64,000 bases of DNA from Sapria himalayana (GCA_029783825.1 JAREIK010001718.1:467435-531434); one strand, 5' to 3'. Shown: positions 24,481 to 37,789, counted from the first letter of the stretch. A program made the numbers and translations. Notes: a model not told the origin generated them from the sequence alone.

Positions 24481-24587
24481 TAAAGGGGTAGATTTTTGGA
24501 TCTACCCAATTTTGGGGGGAACAAAATATATATTTTTTGTTGTTTGGGTTGTGTTGTTTTATTTTAATTTTATAATTAAATAAGTGT

Positions 24588-25509
24588 GGGTGCTCTCATT
24601 TAAATTATATGCACCAAAAAATTAAAATAGTTGTTTTTTATTTTATAAACCACTAAAACTAAGAGAACACAACACATAACTCACATTGTAGTGAAGAAAT
24701 AAAAAAAAAAGAGGGAAGGGGCACTCTATGCACCAAGCAAAAAGTCATGCATGGTAACTTTTTGGAAACAAAATATAAATTCTTCCCATTTTGCATGAAT
24801 AGTGCATGCATGTTTTGAGAAAAGAAAAATTCATCCAATTATCTTGTTTTTGGTTTAAGTGTGTAATTTTTCTCTTCTAAATCTTTTGTTTTAAACGGAT
24901 GTACAAAGCTTCTATTAGTCTCTACAATATTTTGAAAGAGGTGTAGTTTACTCTCTTATTCTCGCGTTTATGAGGATTATTGGATTTGTGCAAAGTTTGT
25001 GTGAAGTTCTTTCAAAGTTTGTATGATGTTCATACATAATTTACATGGTGTTAATGAAAAGATTGTTCATGCAATTATGTGTTGTATTCGCATTATGCTC
25101 ATGTTATGCTCATGCTATGACATTAGTGCTTGAAATTCTTCAAGAATTCCATATCTATAATTGAAACTCAATTCTAAAGGAATTTTCAATAACAATTACA
25201 TTTTGATTAATTTATGTTAATTTGAACTTTAGGACAATTTTATATTTTTATTTTAATTATTTAAATATTATAACAATTTTGTGGGAAGAAAATTAACTAT
25301 GATTGTCTGAAATTATAATGATTTATTATTTATATATATTGATACATATTTGGTTAGGAATATATAAGCATAAATATATATATTTCAGATAGTTTGAAAT
25401 ATAAATTTAAGTAGTTTAGATAGAAAATGTTAAAATCCTAAAACATATTTAAATCTACTATGCATTTGGGTAAATCTTCTAAAAGAAATTTAAATAGTTT
25501 GAAAATGTC
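24588..25509 (+). repeat. Copia B 3' LTR, first part
   Basis: Homologous to 21668-22600. It is interrupted at 25514 by copia C and resumes after 28828. Both LTR parts together restore the order of the 5' LTR. Confidence 0.85.
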
Positions 25510-25514
25510 AAAAA

Positions 25515-25710
25515 TGTTGAAAATGTGATGTTGAAAATGTGAATGTTGTTGAAAATGTGATATTGAAAATAAATGTGAATGCATAATGTATTCACTATGC
25601 ATCTCCCATAAAATGAGCTTAATCCTTTGTATGAGATCAGTTTTATTTTGAGAAAGAAAATTCTCTTTACTTTTCTCTCTATTCTCAACTTTTATAAGTA
25701 TTTTACAACA
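25515..25710 (+). repeat. Copia C 5' LTR
   Basis: 196 bp, TG...CA ends. It contains GTGAATGCATAATGTATTCA, a near palindrome, and a TATAA-like site. It is similar to 28624-28823 with scattered substitutions and small indels. It is followed by CGTTATTAGCACGAG, the usual position of the primer-binding site. Confidence 0.9.
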
Positions 25711-25792
25711 CGTTATTAGCACGAGTTTGCTCAGATAAGGTAATATTATTTTAGTTTGTAAAAGGTTATATTTTTGTAAAAGATTTTATAAA

Positions 25793-28490
25793 AATGACAA
25801 AACTTTCAAATTTTAGTTTTTCGTTGCTTGATATTTTTAGAAAAAATTATTTTTCTTGAATCCTAGATGTTGAATTGTATCTAACTTCCTCAAATCTTAG
25901 AGATACTATCATAGAAGGAAATACAATATCCATACAGGATCGAGCAAAAGCACTTATTTTTCTTAGACACCATATCAATGCTGCAAGTCTTATTGATGAA
26001 AATTAGATTACCAACTTCAACATGGGTCATATGATTATGCATGCTGCAAGTCTTATTAGAATTAGACCAATATCTTACCAGAAGTACTCCCATTCACAAC
26101 TTGTATTAGGTAAACAACCAAATATTTCTCACTTGTGAATATTTGGTTGTGCAATCCATGTAACAATAACACCCACACACCATACCAAAATGGGTCCCCA
26201 ACACAAACTTGGGATTTATGCAGGTTTTGATTCAACATCAATCATAAGATATCTAGAACCCATGACAGAAGATGTTTTTGAGCAAGATTTACAGATTGCC
26301 ATTTTAATGAAATAGTGTTCCTTTTATTAGGGGGTCAAATGTCTGTTCCTGTGGAATGACAAGAAATTTCTTGGAATACAACAAAATTATCTCATTTTGA
26401 TCCTTGTTCAAATCAATGTAAACTAGAATTTCAAAGGATCAGTCATTTTCAAAATCTTGCAAATCAATTACTAGATACATTTATTGATGCACAAAAAGTG
26501 ACAAAGGGCACACATCTCAGATGCAAATGCTCTAGTATGGGTTGGTGTTCCTAAAAAATATAAATCTAATGAATCAAAAATATGCTTAGAGCTTGGAAGA
26601 CCTATTGGGTCGAAAGATATAAATCCCCATAAGAAGATAACAAAAAGAACAAAACATCACTAGAGAGGCATAAAATGAATAAATAGCTTCTAAAGAGGTA
26701 CATGATGAACAAAGAACCCTTGTAAAGGTACATGTTGAACAAGTCCCTAAAGAGGCACATGTACCTGAAAATCATGAAATCTCAATAAGTTATGTGCACA
26801 AAGGAGACATATGGAAAAGAAATAATTTTATTGTTAATGATATTTTTGCTTTCCAATTGGCCATCAAAATCATACAAAATGATGATGATCTAGAACAACA
26901 AAATGTGAATGAATATAGAAAAACACATGATTGGTCAAAATGGAAAAAGGCTATGCAAGTAAAGTTATCCTCATTAATGAAAAGAAAAGTTTTTGGACAT
27001 GTAGTCCAAATGCCTGCAAGTATAAAGCCTATTGGGTACAAATGGATATGTGTGCGAAAGGGCAATGAAAAAATTGATATCATAAGATATAAAGCATGAT
27101 TTGTAACTCATTGTTTCTCATAAAGACACATGACATTGGCTGTGAAAAAACATATTCTTTCTTTTATGGATGGTATCACTTTTTGTTTAATAATAAGTCT
27201 AATAGTCTCTGAAGGATTGGATATGCATCTCATAGATGTTATCATAGCATATTTATATGGATCTATAGATAATGATATATACATGAAATCCCTGAAGGAT
27301 TTAAACTACCCGAAGCAATAAGTACAATATCTCGTAACATATATTTAATTAAGTTACAAAGATCTTTATATGGATTAAAGCAATCTGGGCACATGTGGTA
27401 TAATCGCTTCATTGAATATTTGATAAGAGAAAGGTATGTAAGTAATCCTATATGGCCATGCATTTTTATTAAGAAATCAAAAATTGGATTTGCAATCATT
27501 GTGATTTATATTGATGATTTAAATTTGGTTGGAACTCTTGAAAACTCACACAAATAGTGGAATATTTGAAAAAAGAATTTGAAATGAAAGATCTTGGAAA
27601 AACTAAATTTTCTCTCAGCCTGTAGATTGAGCATTTTCAAAGTGGAGTGTTAGTTTATCAATCAACATATGTTAAAAAAAATAAAAAAGTACTTTTATGT
27701 GGATAAAATATGCCCTTTAAATTATCTAATGGTAGTTCGTTCACTTAATGTGGATAAGGACCCATTTTGACCTTGTAAAAAGGGTGAAGAATTACTTGGT
27801 CTTAAAGTGTCATATCTTAGTGCTATCAGTGTATTTTTGTATCTGGCTAATTATACCAGTCAAGATATTGTTTTTTCTATCAATCTATTAGCCATATACA
27901 ATATTGCTCTAACAAGAAGACATTGAAATAGAATAAAGCTTGTGTTGTACAATCTCCAAAGAACCATTGATATGAGTTTATTTTACTCTAAAGAGTCAAA
28001 GTCACAATTACTCGGATATGCAAGTACCAACTATCTTTTAGATCCACATAAAGCTAGATCACAAATTGGGTATGTTTTTAATTATAATGGAACTGTCATT
28101 TCATGAAGATATATGAAACAGCTAATGGTGGCCACATCATCGAATCATTCTAGAATTATTGTAACCCATGAAGCAAGTCAAGAATGTATATGGATTAGAT
28201 TAATAACCTAACATATTTGAGAATTATGTGAGCTATCCTCAATCAAAGATAAACCAACAATAATTTTTAAAGAGAGATTATATCAAAGGAGATAGAACCA
28301 AATATATTTTGCCAAAATTCTTTTATACTCGTGAATTTCAGAAGAGTGGTGAAATTGATATCCATCAAATACATTCAAGTGACAATCTTGTGGCCCTATT
28401 TACAAAGTCATTACTATCAACAATATTCAAGAAGTTGGTATATAATATTGGAATGCATCAACCAAATGATGTTGATCTGAGGGGAGTATG
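25793..28490 (+). pseudogene. Copia C gag-pol, internally deleted and broken
   Basis: It starts with gag (MTKLSNFSFSLLDIF, GNTISIQDRAKALIFLRHH), then jumps at about 25975-26050 into integrase (HAASLIRIRP, QLVLGKQPNISHL, IFGCAIHV, GIYAGFDSTSIIRYLEPM). The linker and RT follow: YRKTHDWSKWKKAMQ, IKPIGYKWICVRKGN, HLIDVIIAYLYGSID, VIYIDDLNLVG (26950-27530). RNase H ends with ILPKFFYTREFQ, IHSSDNLVALFTKSL, FKKLVYNIGMHQ (28309-28480). A 16-bp direct repeat TGCTGCAAGTCTTATT flanks the gag/integrase junction, suggesting deletion between short repeats. Frameshifts and stops are many, but it is the least decayed copia here. Confidence 0.85.
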
Positions 28491-28607
28491 ATTGGGCATT
28501 AACATATTGTACTCTTTTTTTTTTGTTCATCTAGGTTTTGTCACATTGGGTTTTACTGGCAAGGCTTTTAATGAGGCATTCCTAATCTTAACAATTTTTG
28601 TCAAATG

Positions 28608-28623
28608 ATCATTCAAGGGGAAG
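28608..28623 (+). promoter_or_regulatory. Copia C polypurine tract
   Basis: CATTCAAGGGGAAG ends directly at the 3' LTR start (TGTTG). It is the plus-strand cDNA priming site typical of LTR elements. Confidence 0.8.
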
Positions 28624-28823
28624 TGTTGAAAATGTAATGTTGAAAATTATGAATGATGTTGAATATGTGAATCATGTTGAAAATAAATGTGAATGCATAA
28701 TGTATTCACTATGAATCTCCTATAAAGAAGCTTAATCCTTTGTATGAGATAAGTTTTATTTTGAAAAAAAAAATTCTTTTTAATTTTCTCTCTACTCTCA
28801 ACGTCTACAAGTATTATACAACA
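28624..28823 (+). repeat. Copia C 3' LTR
   Basis: 200 bp, TG...CA. It shares with the 5' LTR the block GTGAATGCATAATGTATTCA and the TCCTTTGTATGAGAT.AGTTT block. Differences between the two LTRs are frequent enough to indicate an old insertion. Confidence 0.9.
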
Positions 28824-28828
28824 AAAAA

Positions 28829-28912
28829 ACCAAACTAACCTAATTGTTAGATTGATGGTTTGTTTCGAGACTATTCTTAACTTTTTGGGCAATATCTTGA
28901 TCAATCCCAACA
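28829..28912 (+). repeat. Copia B 3' LTR, last part
   Basis: It matches the end of the 5' LTR (22600-22693), e.g. TTGTTAGATTGATGG.. and GAGACTATTCTTAA. It shows that copia C inserted into a pre-existing B LTR. Confidence 0.85.
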
Positions 28913-30110
28913 CATAGTATATTTTATTCTCAAGTAAATGAGAAGGCAAGACAATGTCACGAATCTTTGAGATGGGGAGCATATGAATAACATAGTGCTA
29001 GTCGGGAAGTCTAATGGATCTAAAATTGTATTGTGTGGGGTGTAATTTTGTTTGGATGTATCTAAATTTGTAATTTCAAAAACCCAAATTAAGATTATGT
29101 TTTATATATATATATTTTTCTATAATAAAAATTAAATTATGTCAAAATTTTTTTATTTGATATTTTATAAGATTTTTAAAATTTCTAAAAATTATATTTT
29201 AGGTAACCATAAGTCACACATATATTTTAGCATAAATTTTTAGGAATAATCATAAACACAAAAATTCAAAAATAAAATCAATACCACAATTATAACTAAA
29301 AACATTTAAACACAAATTATGGTCATAAAATTCAAGTGACAAATGCTAATAGTTTTTCATGCTAACAAACCCCATACAAAATTTAACACACCAAAAACAA
29401 AGTTATTAAACCAAGATTCATAAATTCCACACTATGAAATCCTAGAAAACTAAATTCAGAATAATAAAATAAATTTGATAATTTTTAGGTGGAAATTATA
29501 TGGTAATTTGCATATGTTATTCTTTAGGTGAGGTTGTTTTAAGAGACTCTAATTTAATGAAACAATACACCACATCATCAACAAGAAAACAATAGCACGA
29601 CAACATCATGATTAACATGCATTTGCGCATCTTAAATTTTTGGAGTAAATATCATGATTAACATCCAAAATAAATCTTTCCAGGAAACATAAAAAAATTA
29701 TCCGTGGGCATCTTTGGTTATGCATTTTCTAGAGAGAAGGTAATTCTTTTTTTAATTTTGTTAATTTACATGAGTTATCAAAGAGAATGAGAGACTCTAA
29801 TTCTATGTTTTTTTTTAATTTTAAAAAGGTTTCACATGTCACTCACTTTGAGAAAAATGAGAAGTTACCATTTTGTATTTACTGAGAAGTTAATGTGTGC
29901 TAATCCATAGTGCATGTTAGCTACAAAAACCAAATAAAAAACTAAAAAAATAAAAAAAAACAATAACTACAAATAAAATAAAATAAAACTTATTTTTGTT
30001 AAAATAGCAATATATGCAATGGTTTATTAGTTTAAAGACATATTAAACCAAAAATAAATAAACCATTTTACCTAAATCTGGTAGACTTAATAATTTTCAT
30101 TCATTGTACT
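28913..30110. other. AT-rich DNA, nothing recognised
   Basis: No coding motif or repeat boundary found. One TA/T-rich tract lies at 29107-29120. Confidence 0.5.
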
Positions 30111-30119
30111 AAATAGGGA

Positions 30120-31410
30120 TATAAATACTAATTTGTATTTTAAATAATTCAAATTTTATTATTGATAAAAAATTTCTAAGTATATTAATGATATTTTTAT
30201 TTGTGTGCACCTTATAAAGTACATTTAACTTTTCTTCACATATATCTCATATCCATTAGTACCACAAATCAATGTGTTTTGACCTATATTCAAAGTTAAA
30301 AATTTTGGAGAGATGTATTATATTCTAACTCTCACATTGAAGTATGAATAAATGCTGATGGACATTCAAACCTAATAAAAAACATTTTCTTTGTAAAGGT
30401 TCTTCGTGGGCTTTAGATACAATGAAGTCAGCCTTAATACTAGACAATATTACATATTTTTGTAGTTTGAATTGTAAAGACAAACTCCCCCTTCGGATAT
30501 TTTTAAATGACCTAAGTAAATCTTCTCAAGTCTAGATCACCGATCATATCAAAATTAGTATATTTGAGAAGAATGTGCTTTCACCCTCTCTTTCATAGAA
30601 TTAGTATATGCCCAATGATGCCTACCTAAGTTCAAGAAAAATCAACATACCACATCAACAAGATATGTTATACATTATTTGATATAAAACATGCATACAT
30701 AAGACCAATGATAGTTGAGACATGAAATATAATTCATATTTTTTTATTTTCTCATTAGTCTCAGGATAATACTAGACATTTAGTGTGAATTATTTGGTTA
30801 AGAAGGTTGATACTAGTTTAGCCTTCTTCATAAAAAAATTCATCAAGAATCATATCCACATAACATTATTGAGATAGCCAAATATGCACAAAAGACCTCA
30901 AAAACCCCTAGAAGACTAATCTAAATTGACATTCATCCCTAAAATTTGTCTCGATAGCCCTGAGTATTTTAGATAAAAGAATTGTCTTAGCTATTCTTAA
31001 AACTTATCAAATAATGGTCAATTGTGGTTAATAATCAATATATTTTCAACATACATTAAAATACAAGTTCATTATCACGTGATTAGCAACTAATAAATAC
31101 ATAATAGTCACATGAAATATGTCGAAAGTTATGAGACTACATAAGCAAATAAAATTTATTGTACTATTACCCCGGGGTTTACTTTTTCCCATACAAACTC
31201 TTTTAGTGTTTGCATACTATAACATGCTTTATATTTAAAAATCCTTAGGACGACTCGAATAAAAGAAAATTTTATGATTGGAGAAAATATCTTGACAAAG
31301 TCAACTCTTTTCTTCTGACTAAATGCCTTCATGACTAACAGAGCTTTTTATCTCGATCAAAAGTCATCTTTACTAGGTTTTAGCATAAAGATTCATTCAT
31401 TTTTTTGGGC
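30120..31410 (-). pseudogene. Copia D pol fragment (RT-RNase H), minus strand
   Basis: Reading leftward: at about 31380-31180 is KALLVMKAFSQKKRVDF, VKIFSPIIKFSFIRVVL, the conserved copia RT block equivalent to KARLVAKG..Q..G.DF...FSPV.K..SIR..L. At about 30810-30650 a weak block KKAKLVSTFLTK and PETNEKIKKYELYFM matches the region before RNase H. At about 30480-30420 is LQKYVILSSIKADFIVSKAHEE, the (Q).VALSTTEAEY..A equivalent. At about 30300-30130 is FEYRSKHIDLWY, VLYKVHTNKNIINILRNFL, the RNase H end. No LTRs or termini located. Heavily mutated. Confidence 0.75.
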
Positions 31411-32616
31411 TTGCTTCCTTCTAGGTGAGAGTTATATCATTTTATGGTTGATATATAGGGACTTAGTCTCTTCTTTTGTAGGATAAGGTCATTCATTTTA
31501 TCCTAAAAATATGTGTTCCTTAAATATCTCTAGCTCTCTAACATTTTGAATAATTCATAATCATGAAATCTTGAGCATAACTATTGAGTACTAGAAGATC
31601 TTCTGAGTTTGGGTTAAGATGTATCATCAGGATTAATTAGATTTACCCCAAATCAGGCTGGGTATAATCCTATGGCTCGGTATAATCATTCATCTACTCA
31701 ATTCCTACCCCTTGATCTATTTGATTGATGGAAGGAAGAATTACTAGGCCTATGTGAATAGAGATCTTAATGAGCTCAATCTCATTGATACTAAGATGAC
31801 TATCATCTAGAAGTTATTCTTTTAGAAAAGTCACATCTTTATGAGATATAAGCTTTTTGAATATCATGTCCTAAAATATATACTTGAGCTCAATCTCATG
31901 GTCTATAGATGAGCGATCCTTGAAAGACAATCTCCTCATATAATAATAAAAAAATGATATTAAAAAAAATTTATTAAATATATAAATATGAATAAAAATT
32001 TATATTAAATATGACTAAAATAACTATTTTTTGATTATAATTTAATTAAAAAAGTATACTTAATTTTTTCTGAAAAATTTAATTATGATATTTAAATATT
32101 TGTATTAAAAAACATTATATAATTTATTATATAATTAAAATATTTTTAAAATATTTTGATTAATAAATAAAAATAAATAAAAATTACTACTAATAAAAAA
32201 CTAAAACAAACAATTATTTGATTAAATAAAAAAAATAATAAAAATATATGAATAAATGAATAAACAAGTAAATATTTATAAAAATAAAAGTATAAAATAA
32301 TATTTTTGTGATTATAGAAATTTTTTAAAAATATAATGACTAAAAGATTTGAAATTGTTGAATTATAAAAAAATTTTTAAATGTTTTATAAAATTTAAAA
32401 GAAAAAAGTTGGTATTTAAAGATTAATATATTGATGTTTTAATTACATCAAAAAAAAAAATTAATGATTTAAAAAATTAATATTTTAGTATGGTTATTAA
32501 ATGAACACTTCAAATATTAAAATTTATATTGACTAAAAGATTCAAATTCTATGCTTTTATAATTATTTCATATTATATTAATAAAAAATAAATTGAATTC
32601 TTATAAATTTTTAAAC

Positions 32617-32662
<46 letters not shown>

Positions 32663-32855
32663 TACTTTATTATTATATAATATTATTTTATTTATTTATT
32701 AAATAATTTCATTTATAGTTAAATAAAAATCTATTTCAATTATTTTATTTAAATTATTTATTTTTTATAATTTTATTTTAGTCTTATTTTATTGTATTTT
32801 ATTTTATATATATTTACAACCATTAATATTTGTAAGGTTTCATTGAAAAAAAAAA
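31411..32855. other. AT-rich DNA with a TA microsatellite
   Basis: 31411-31950 may include the diverged linker of copia D (weak). 31950-32855 is almost pure A/T with no features other than a (TA)19 tract at 32621-32659. Confidence 0.5.
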
Positions 32856-32859
32856 TGCT

Positions 32860-35800
32860 AAGTCATTAACACTTAGTAATTTTTCTATCTTTCAAATGAT
32901 GGAGAGGCGAAACGCGATTACAAGAGCAACCTATGAAATCTTTCTCTTTTTATTACCAAATAATATTATCATTGTTATATTCCTTCGGAATGCTATATAC
33001 ATATCTCCGTCTCTCTCAATTTGATTAACACTAGCGAATTTTTGTTTTTATAGAATATTCGAGTATTAACTTTTTTTTATTTTCTCCCAATTTTCCTTCT
33101 TTTTGCTTCTATTTTTATATCACATCTTTGATTTTGACTCTATACCATTAATGAAACAATAAATTTTGAGTGTAATCTTTGTTCTTTTACTGTTTAAAAA
33201 TTTTGGATTTTATTGATTTCATAAACTAAATGTTTGCATTTTTTTTTTCTCTTTCTGTAACTTAAGAAAATAAATAATGCTTGATGTTTTATGCTTCTGT
33301 AACTTAAGAAAAAACAAACATAATATTAATGGGTTCTATTTTTGTTGACTCCGAATATATTATAAACAAATAATAGTATATATAAACTTTTAAACATTTA
33401 TATAATCATATGACACTATATATAAATGTTTATACATTAATATATATATAAATGTATTACATTATATATAAACACTAAATTGTTTATTTTAATATATAAT
33501 GTTATATATAAATATTTATACATATATATTAATGTTTATAAATATCTATACAACATTTACATAAAACTGTTCATTTATATAATTTTTTATATAACAATTA
33601 TATAACATAAAATGTTGATGCATTTTTGTAAACATTTATATAACTTATTAATTTTTATATAAATATAGAATATTTATAATGTTTATATAAATGTGATATA
33701 TATACTATTTAATATATCTAAAAGTGTTACATATATAATTATATATACGTAACATTTATAAAAATATTTTAAACACAAATATTATATCTAAACACATGTT
33801 TAATTATATAATCATATGCCATTATATATAGAAGTATTTATAACTATATTTATAATTGTGTAAACTATTTTATAACTATATTTATAACTATACATAACTG
33901 ATTTTTTAACTATATAATAATGTATAACTATATGTATAATTTTATATAACAATATTTCTAACAAAATATACTATATGTATAATAATATATAATATTATAT
34001 AATTGTATTATTCTAAATGTATAACTATATAAATGTTATATATAATTATATCTTTAACTACATACATATTTATAACTATATGTGTATAACTATATATAAA
34101 TATTTGTATAAGTATGTAACACTCTATATAATTAAATTTAACTATATTTATAACTAAATATACATATGTATCCATATAATTAAATCTAAATATTTGTTTA
34201 TAGCATTGTATATATTTATGTATAACTACTCATAACTACTTGCATGAATATATCTATATATAACTATATGTTTAATTATATATAACTATTTATAACTATA
34301 TATATTATATGTATAATAATATATAACTACAAATAATTGTATCTTTACTATATGTATAACTATAAAAGCTTTATACATAACTATATTTAAATATATAATT
34401 TACAACTTATATTTAATATATATATATTTATATATATTTATTAGTATATAAAAAAGTATTTTACTATATGTATAAATATATAAAATTATATGAAAAAATA
34501 TATATACCTACATGTATACATATAAGTTTACCTATATGTGTAACTATATGTATAATCACATTTAATTTTATTTATAATTACATGTATAACAACATACAAC
34601 ATTATGTTGTATGTATAATAATATATATAACTATTTATATATATATAACTATATGTTTAATAATAATATATATACATATTATTTATAATTATATGTTTAA
34701 TTTTATTTATAATTATATGTATAATAATATATATAAGTTTATCTATATATAACTATATGTTTAATTATATATAACTATTTATAACTATATATATTATATG
34801 TATAATAATATATAACTACAAATAATTGTATCTTTACTATATGTATAACTATAAAAGCTTTATACATAACTATATTTAAATATATAATTTACAATTTATA
34901 TTTAATATATATATATATATTTATTAGTATATAAAAAAGTATTTTACTATATGTATAAATATATAAAATTATATGAAAAAATATATATACCTACATGTAT
35001 ACATATAAGTTTACCTATATGTGTAACTATATGTATAATCACATTTAATTTTATTTATAATCACATGTAGTATGTTCAACTACATGTGTATAACTATATA
35101 TAAATATTTGTATAACAATGTAATACTATATAAATAAATATAATTGTATTTGTAATTATGTAAACATATATGCATACATATATGTAAATCTATATAATTA
35201 TTTATAACTTTGTATACATTTCTGTATAACTACATATAACTACTTGTATGAATATATCTGTATAACTATATCTTTAACTATATACATATTATAACTATAT
35301 GTGTATAACTATATATAAATATTTGTATAACTATGTAATACTCTATATAATTAAATATAACTATTATTGTAACTATGTATACATATATGTATTCATATAA
35401 TTAAATCTATATATTTATTTATAACTTTGTATACATTTATGTATAACTACTTATAACTACTTGTATGAATATATCTATATATAACTATATGTTTAACTAT
35501 ATATAACTATATTTTTAACTATATATACTATAGGTATAAAAACATATAACTATAAATAATTGTATTGGCCTAAATGTATAACTAAAAAAACATTATACAT
35601 AACTATATATTAATATATAATTAGCAACATATATTTAATATACATTTTTATATATTATTATATAAAAATGTATTTTCCTATATTTATACCTATAGATAAC
35701 TATATGTACACATATATCAAATTAAATGAAAACATATTTATACCTACATGTATAAATATAAGTATAACTATATGTGTAACTATATGTAAAAACACATGTA

Positions 35801-36729
35801 ACTATATTTATAATTACTGTATAACAACATATAACATTATGTTTAACTATATGTGTATAACTATTTATATATATTTGTATAACTATGTAACACTCTATGA
35901 ATATTTACTATTATATAATTATAAATAGTTATAATTATATAACAATTTATATAATTATAACTATTTATATAATTACTCTATTTATATATATTTATAACTA
36001 TGTATACATATATGTATACATATATGTAAATCTATATATTTATTTATAACGTGTATATATTTATGAATAATTACTTGTATGAATATATCTATATACAACT
36101 ATATGTTTAATTATATATAACTATTATATATATTATATGTATATTAATATATAACTATACATAATTGTATCTTACAATATGTATAACTATAAAAGCTTTA
36201 TACATAACTATATTTAAATATATAATTTACAACATATATTTAATATATATTTGTATATAAAAAAGTATTTTACTATATCTATACTTATATATAACTATAT
36301 GTATAAATATATAAAATTATATGAAAAAATATATATACCTACATGTATAAATATAAGGTTAACTATATGTGTAACTATATGTATAATCACATGTAACTAT
36401 ATTTATTATTACATATATAACAACATACAACATGTTTAACTATATGCGTATAACTATATATAAATATTTGCATAACTATATAGAAGGGTTATATAATTAA
36501 ATATAACTATGATGGTAACTATGTATACATATACATATATATGTATATATACATATATGTAAATCTATATATTTGTTTATGACTTTGTATATATTTATGT
36601 ATAATTGCTTATAATTACTTGTATGAATATATCTATATATAACTATATGTTTAAATATATATAATTATTTATAACTATATATACTATATGTATAATAACA
36701 TATAACTATAGATATATGCCACACTATAA
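32860..36729 (+). mobile_element. 5' part of a CACTA element related to the one at 53805-63513
   Basis: The first ~400 bp align, with divergence, to the reverse complement of about 62640-62200. Shared points are TGCTAAGTCATT, CATCT(T/C)CGTCTCT, a GAATTTTTGTTTTT/TTCG.GTATTA block and TTTTGCTTC.ATTTTT. The AT-repeat region that follows is also the reverse complement of 60240-62200. In the complete element these sequences lie between the 5' terminus and the transposase start. Here neither the CACTA terminus (left of 32860) nor the transposase (right of 36730) is present, so it is a fragment. Orientation would be plus. Confidence 0.6.
33360..36715. repeat. Complex AT-rich tandem repeat array
   Basis: Irregular tandem copies of a 490-740-bp compound unit. 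The landmark ATCTATATATAACTATATGT (or close variant) recurs at 34252, 34741, 35479, about 36087 and 36631. Within units, TATAACTATATGTATAA-type short motifs repeat. The copies at 34252 and 34741 are almost identical over about 330 bp (step 489 bp), so that duplication is recent. Long frames through this array are artefacts of the repeat. Confidence 0.8.
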
Positions 36730-36766
36730 TGGGCCATTCCAGCACAACACGGCCCTTTTGACGCCT
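36730..36766. repeat. Remnant right end of a hAT-type MITE
   Basis: GGGCCATTCCAGCACAACAC followed by GGCCCTTTTGACGCC aligns with the right terminus of the 37997-38517 MITE (GGCTCGGCACGGCCTGTTTGACACC). It is a GC-rich island at the junction where the CACTA fragment stops. Only the last ~40 bp survive. Confidence 0.5.
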
Positions 36767-36945
36767 ATATGTTTGACATTACTCATCAATAACTATTTCA
36801 GTGGTTAATGAATCACAGGAGTTGCTTTTACAGATTCTATTGCAAGCTTGCTATTTATTTGTGTTTTGAATTATTTTCATCTTATTGATGTTTTTGCTAA
36901 GTGGTTGGTGTCATGGGGTGTGGTTGATCTTGAAGCCTCCTCCAC
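36767..36945. other. Short unique segment
   Basis: A non-repetitive stretch between two AT repeat arrays. The segment 36890-36945 is less AT-rich and would encode a short peptide, but nothing is recognisable. Confidence 0.4.
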
Positions 36946-36949
36946 CTGT

Positions 36950-37345
36950 ATATATGTACGTATATACTGAGTATATACATACAATTATACTTGATATATG
37001 TACTTATATACAATAGTATATACATACATATATACTCATTATATATGTACATATATATTGAGTATATTTGTATGTATATACTATTGTATATAAGTACGTA
37101 TATATTATAGTATATACGTACATATATATTGAGTATATACATACATATATACTTTGTATATACGAACATATAAACTTGGTATATACGTACATATATACTC
37201 AATATATATTTACGTATATACTCAGTTTATGTACATATAATACTATAGTTTATATGTACAAATACTATAGTAATATATGTAACTAGTGAAATGCTAGAAT
37301 ATATGTACATATACACTGTAGTATATATGTACATATATACTACAA
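36950..37345. repeat. 23-bp tandem array (TATATACGTACATATATACT.AG)
   Basis: About 15 imperfect units of 22-25 bp. The unit core TATATACGTACATATA is partly palindromic, so the array reads similarly on both strands and stays open in several frames. It is distinct in sequence from the array at 33360-36715. Confidence 0.8.
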
Positions 37346-37789
37346 TATCATATATATATATATATCAAAATAAAACTTTATTTATTTATTTTGATTTGAT
37401 TGACTGGTTTAAATTTCGTATAGATATGGTACCATATTGTTCCCCATACGAAGCTTGTATAAGTGAAAGGATTTTTCACTAGACATGATGTACCGCGACT
37501 CGGATAGCTTTGTCGCAGCATAAATATGGTGATCGGAGGAACATAGGGAAAGAAAACAATGTCAATGCGTGGATAGATTATACTTTGATGAATAAGATGC
37601 AATAAATTTTGTTATGTTTTTGTTTGAATTATATAAAATATTGAATCAGAATAATTTATTAAATGATTTTATTTTTTGTTAATTATAAATTATCATTTAT
37701 AGCTTTTGTTTTTATTCAATTTAATATAAAAATATTAATTTATTTAATTAAATTTTTTGAAAAAAAAAAACATAAATTTCTGAAAATAG
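37346..37789. other. Unassigned DNA before a CACTA 3' end
   Basis: 37420-37610 is less AT-rich than its surroundings, with a short frame, and could be the tail of a CACTA gene by position. I see no motif to confirm that. Confidence 0.35.

Larger units (their letters stand above)
25515..28823 (+). mobile_element. Copia C, complete-ended nested retrotransposon, 3.3 kb
   Basis: Bounded by 196-200-bp LTRs (25515-25710 and 28624-28823), each starting TGTTGAAAATGT and ending ACAACA. The flanking five bases are AAAAA on both sides (25510-25514 and 28824-28828), a 5-bp target duplication, though in an A-run. It interrupts the copia B 3' LTR. The internal region is about 2.9 kb, short for copia, because most of gag, protease and the front of integrase is deleted. 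Confidence 0.9.

Noticed and set aside
34468..36439. Several 60-95-codon plus-strand frames rich in Tyr/Ile/Asn/Thr
   Set aside because: They lie within the AT compound array; repetition keeps frames open with no protein-like composition.
33360..37345. CRISPR-like array of short repeats
   Set aside because: No unique spacers of constant length; plant nuclear context; repeats are AT tandem arrays.
36897..37482. Overlapping frames on both strands in the 23-bp array
   Set aside because: Both-strand openness is caused by the partly palindromic unit.
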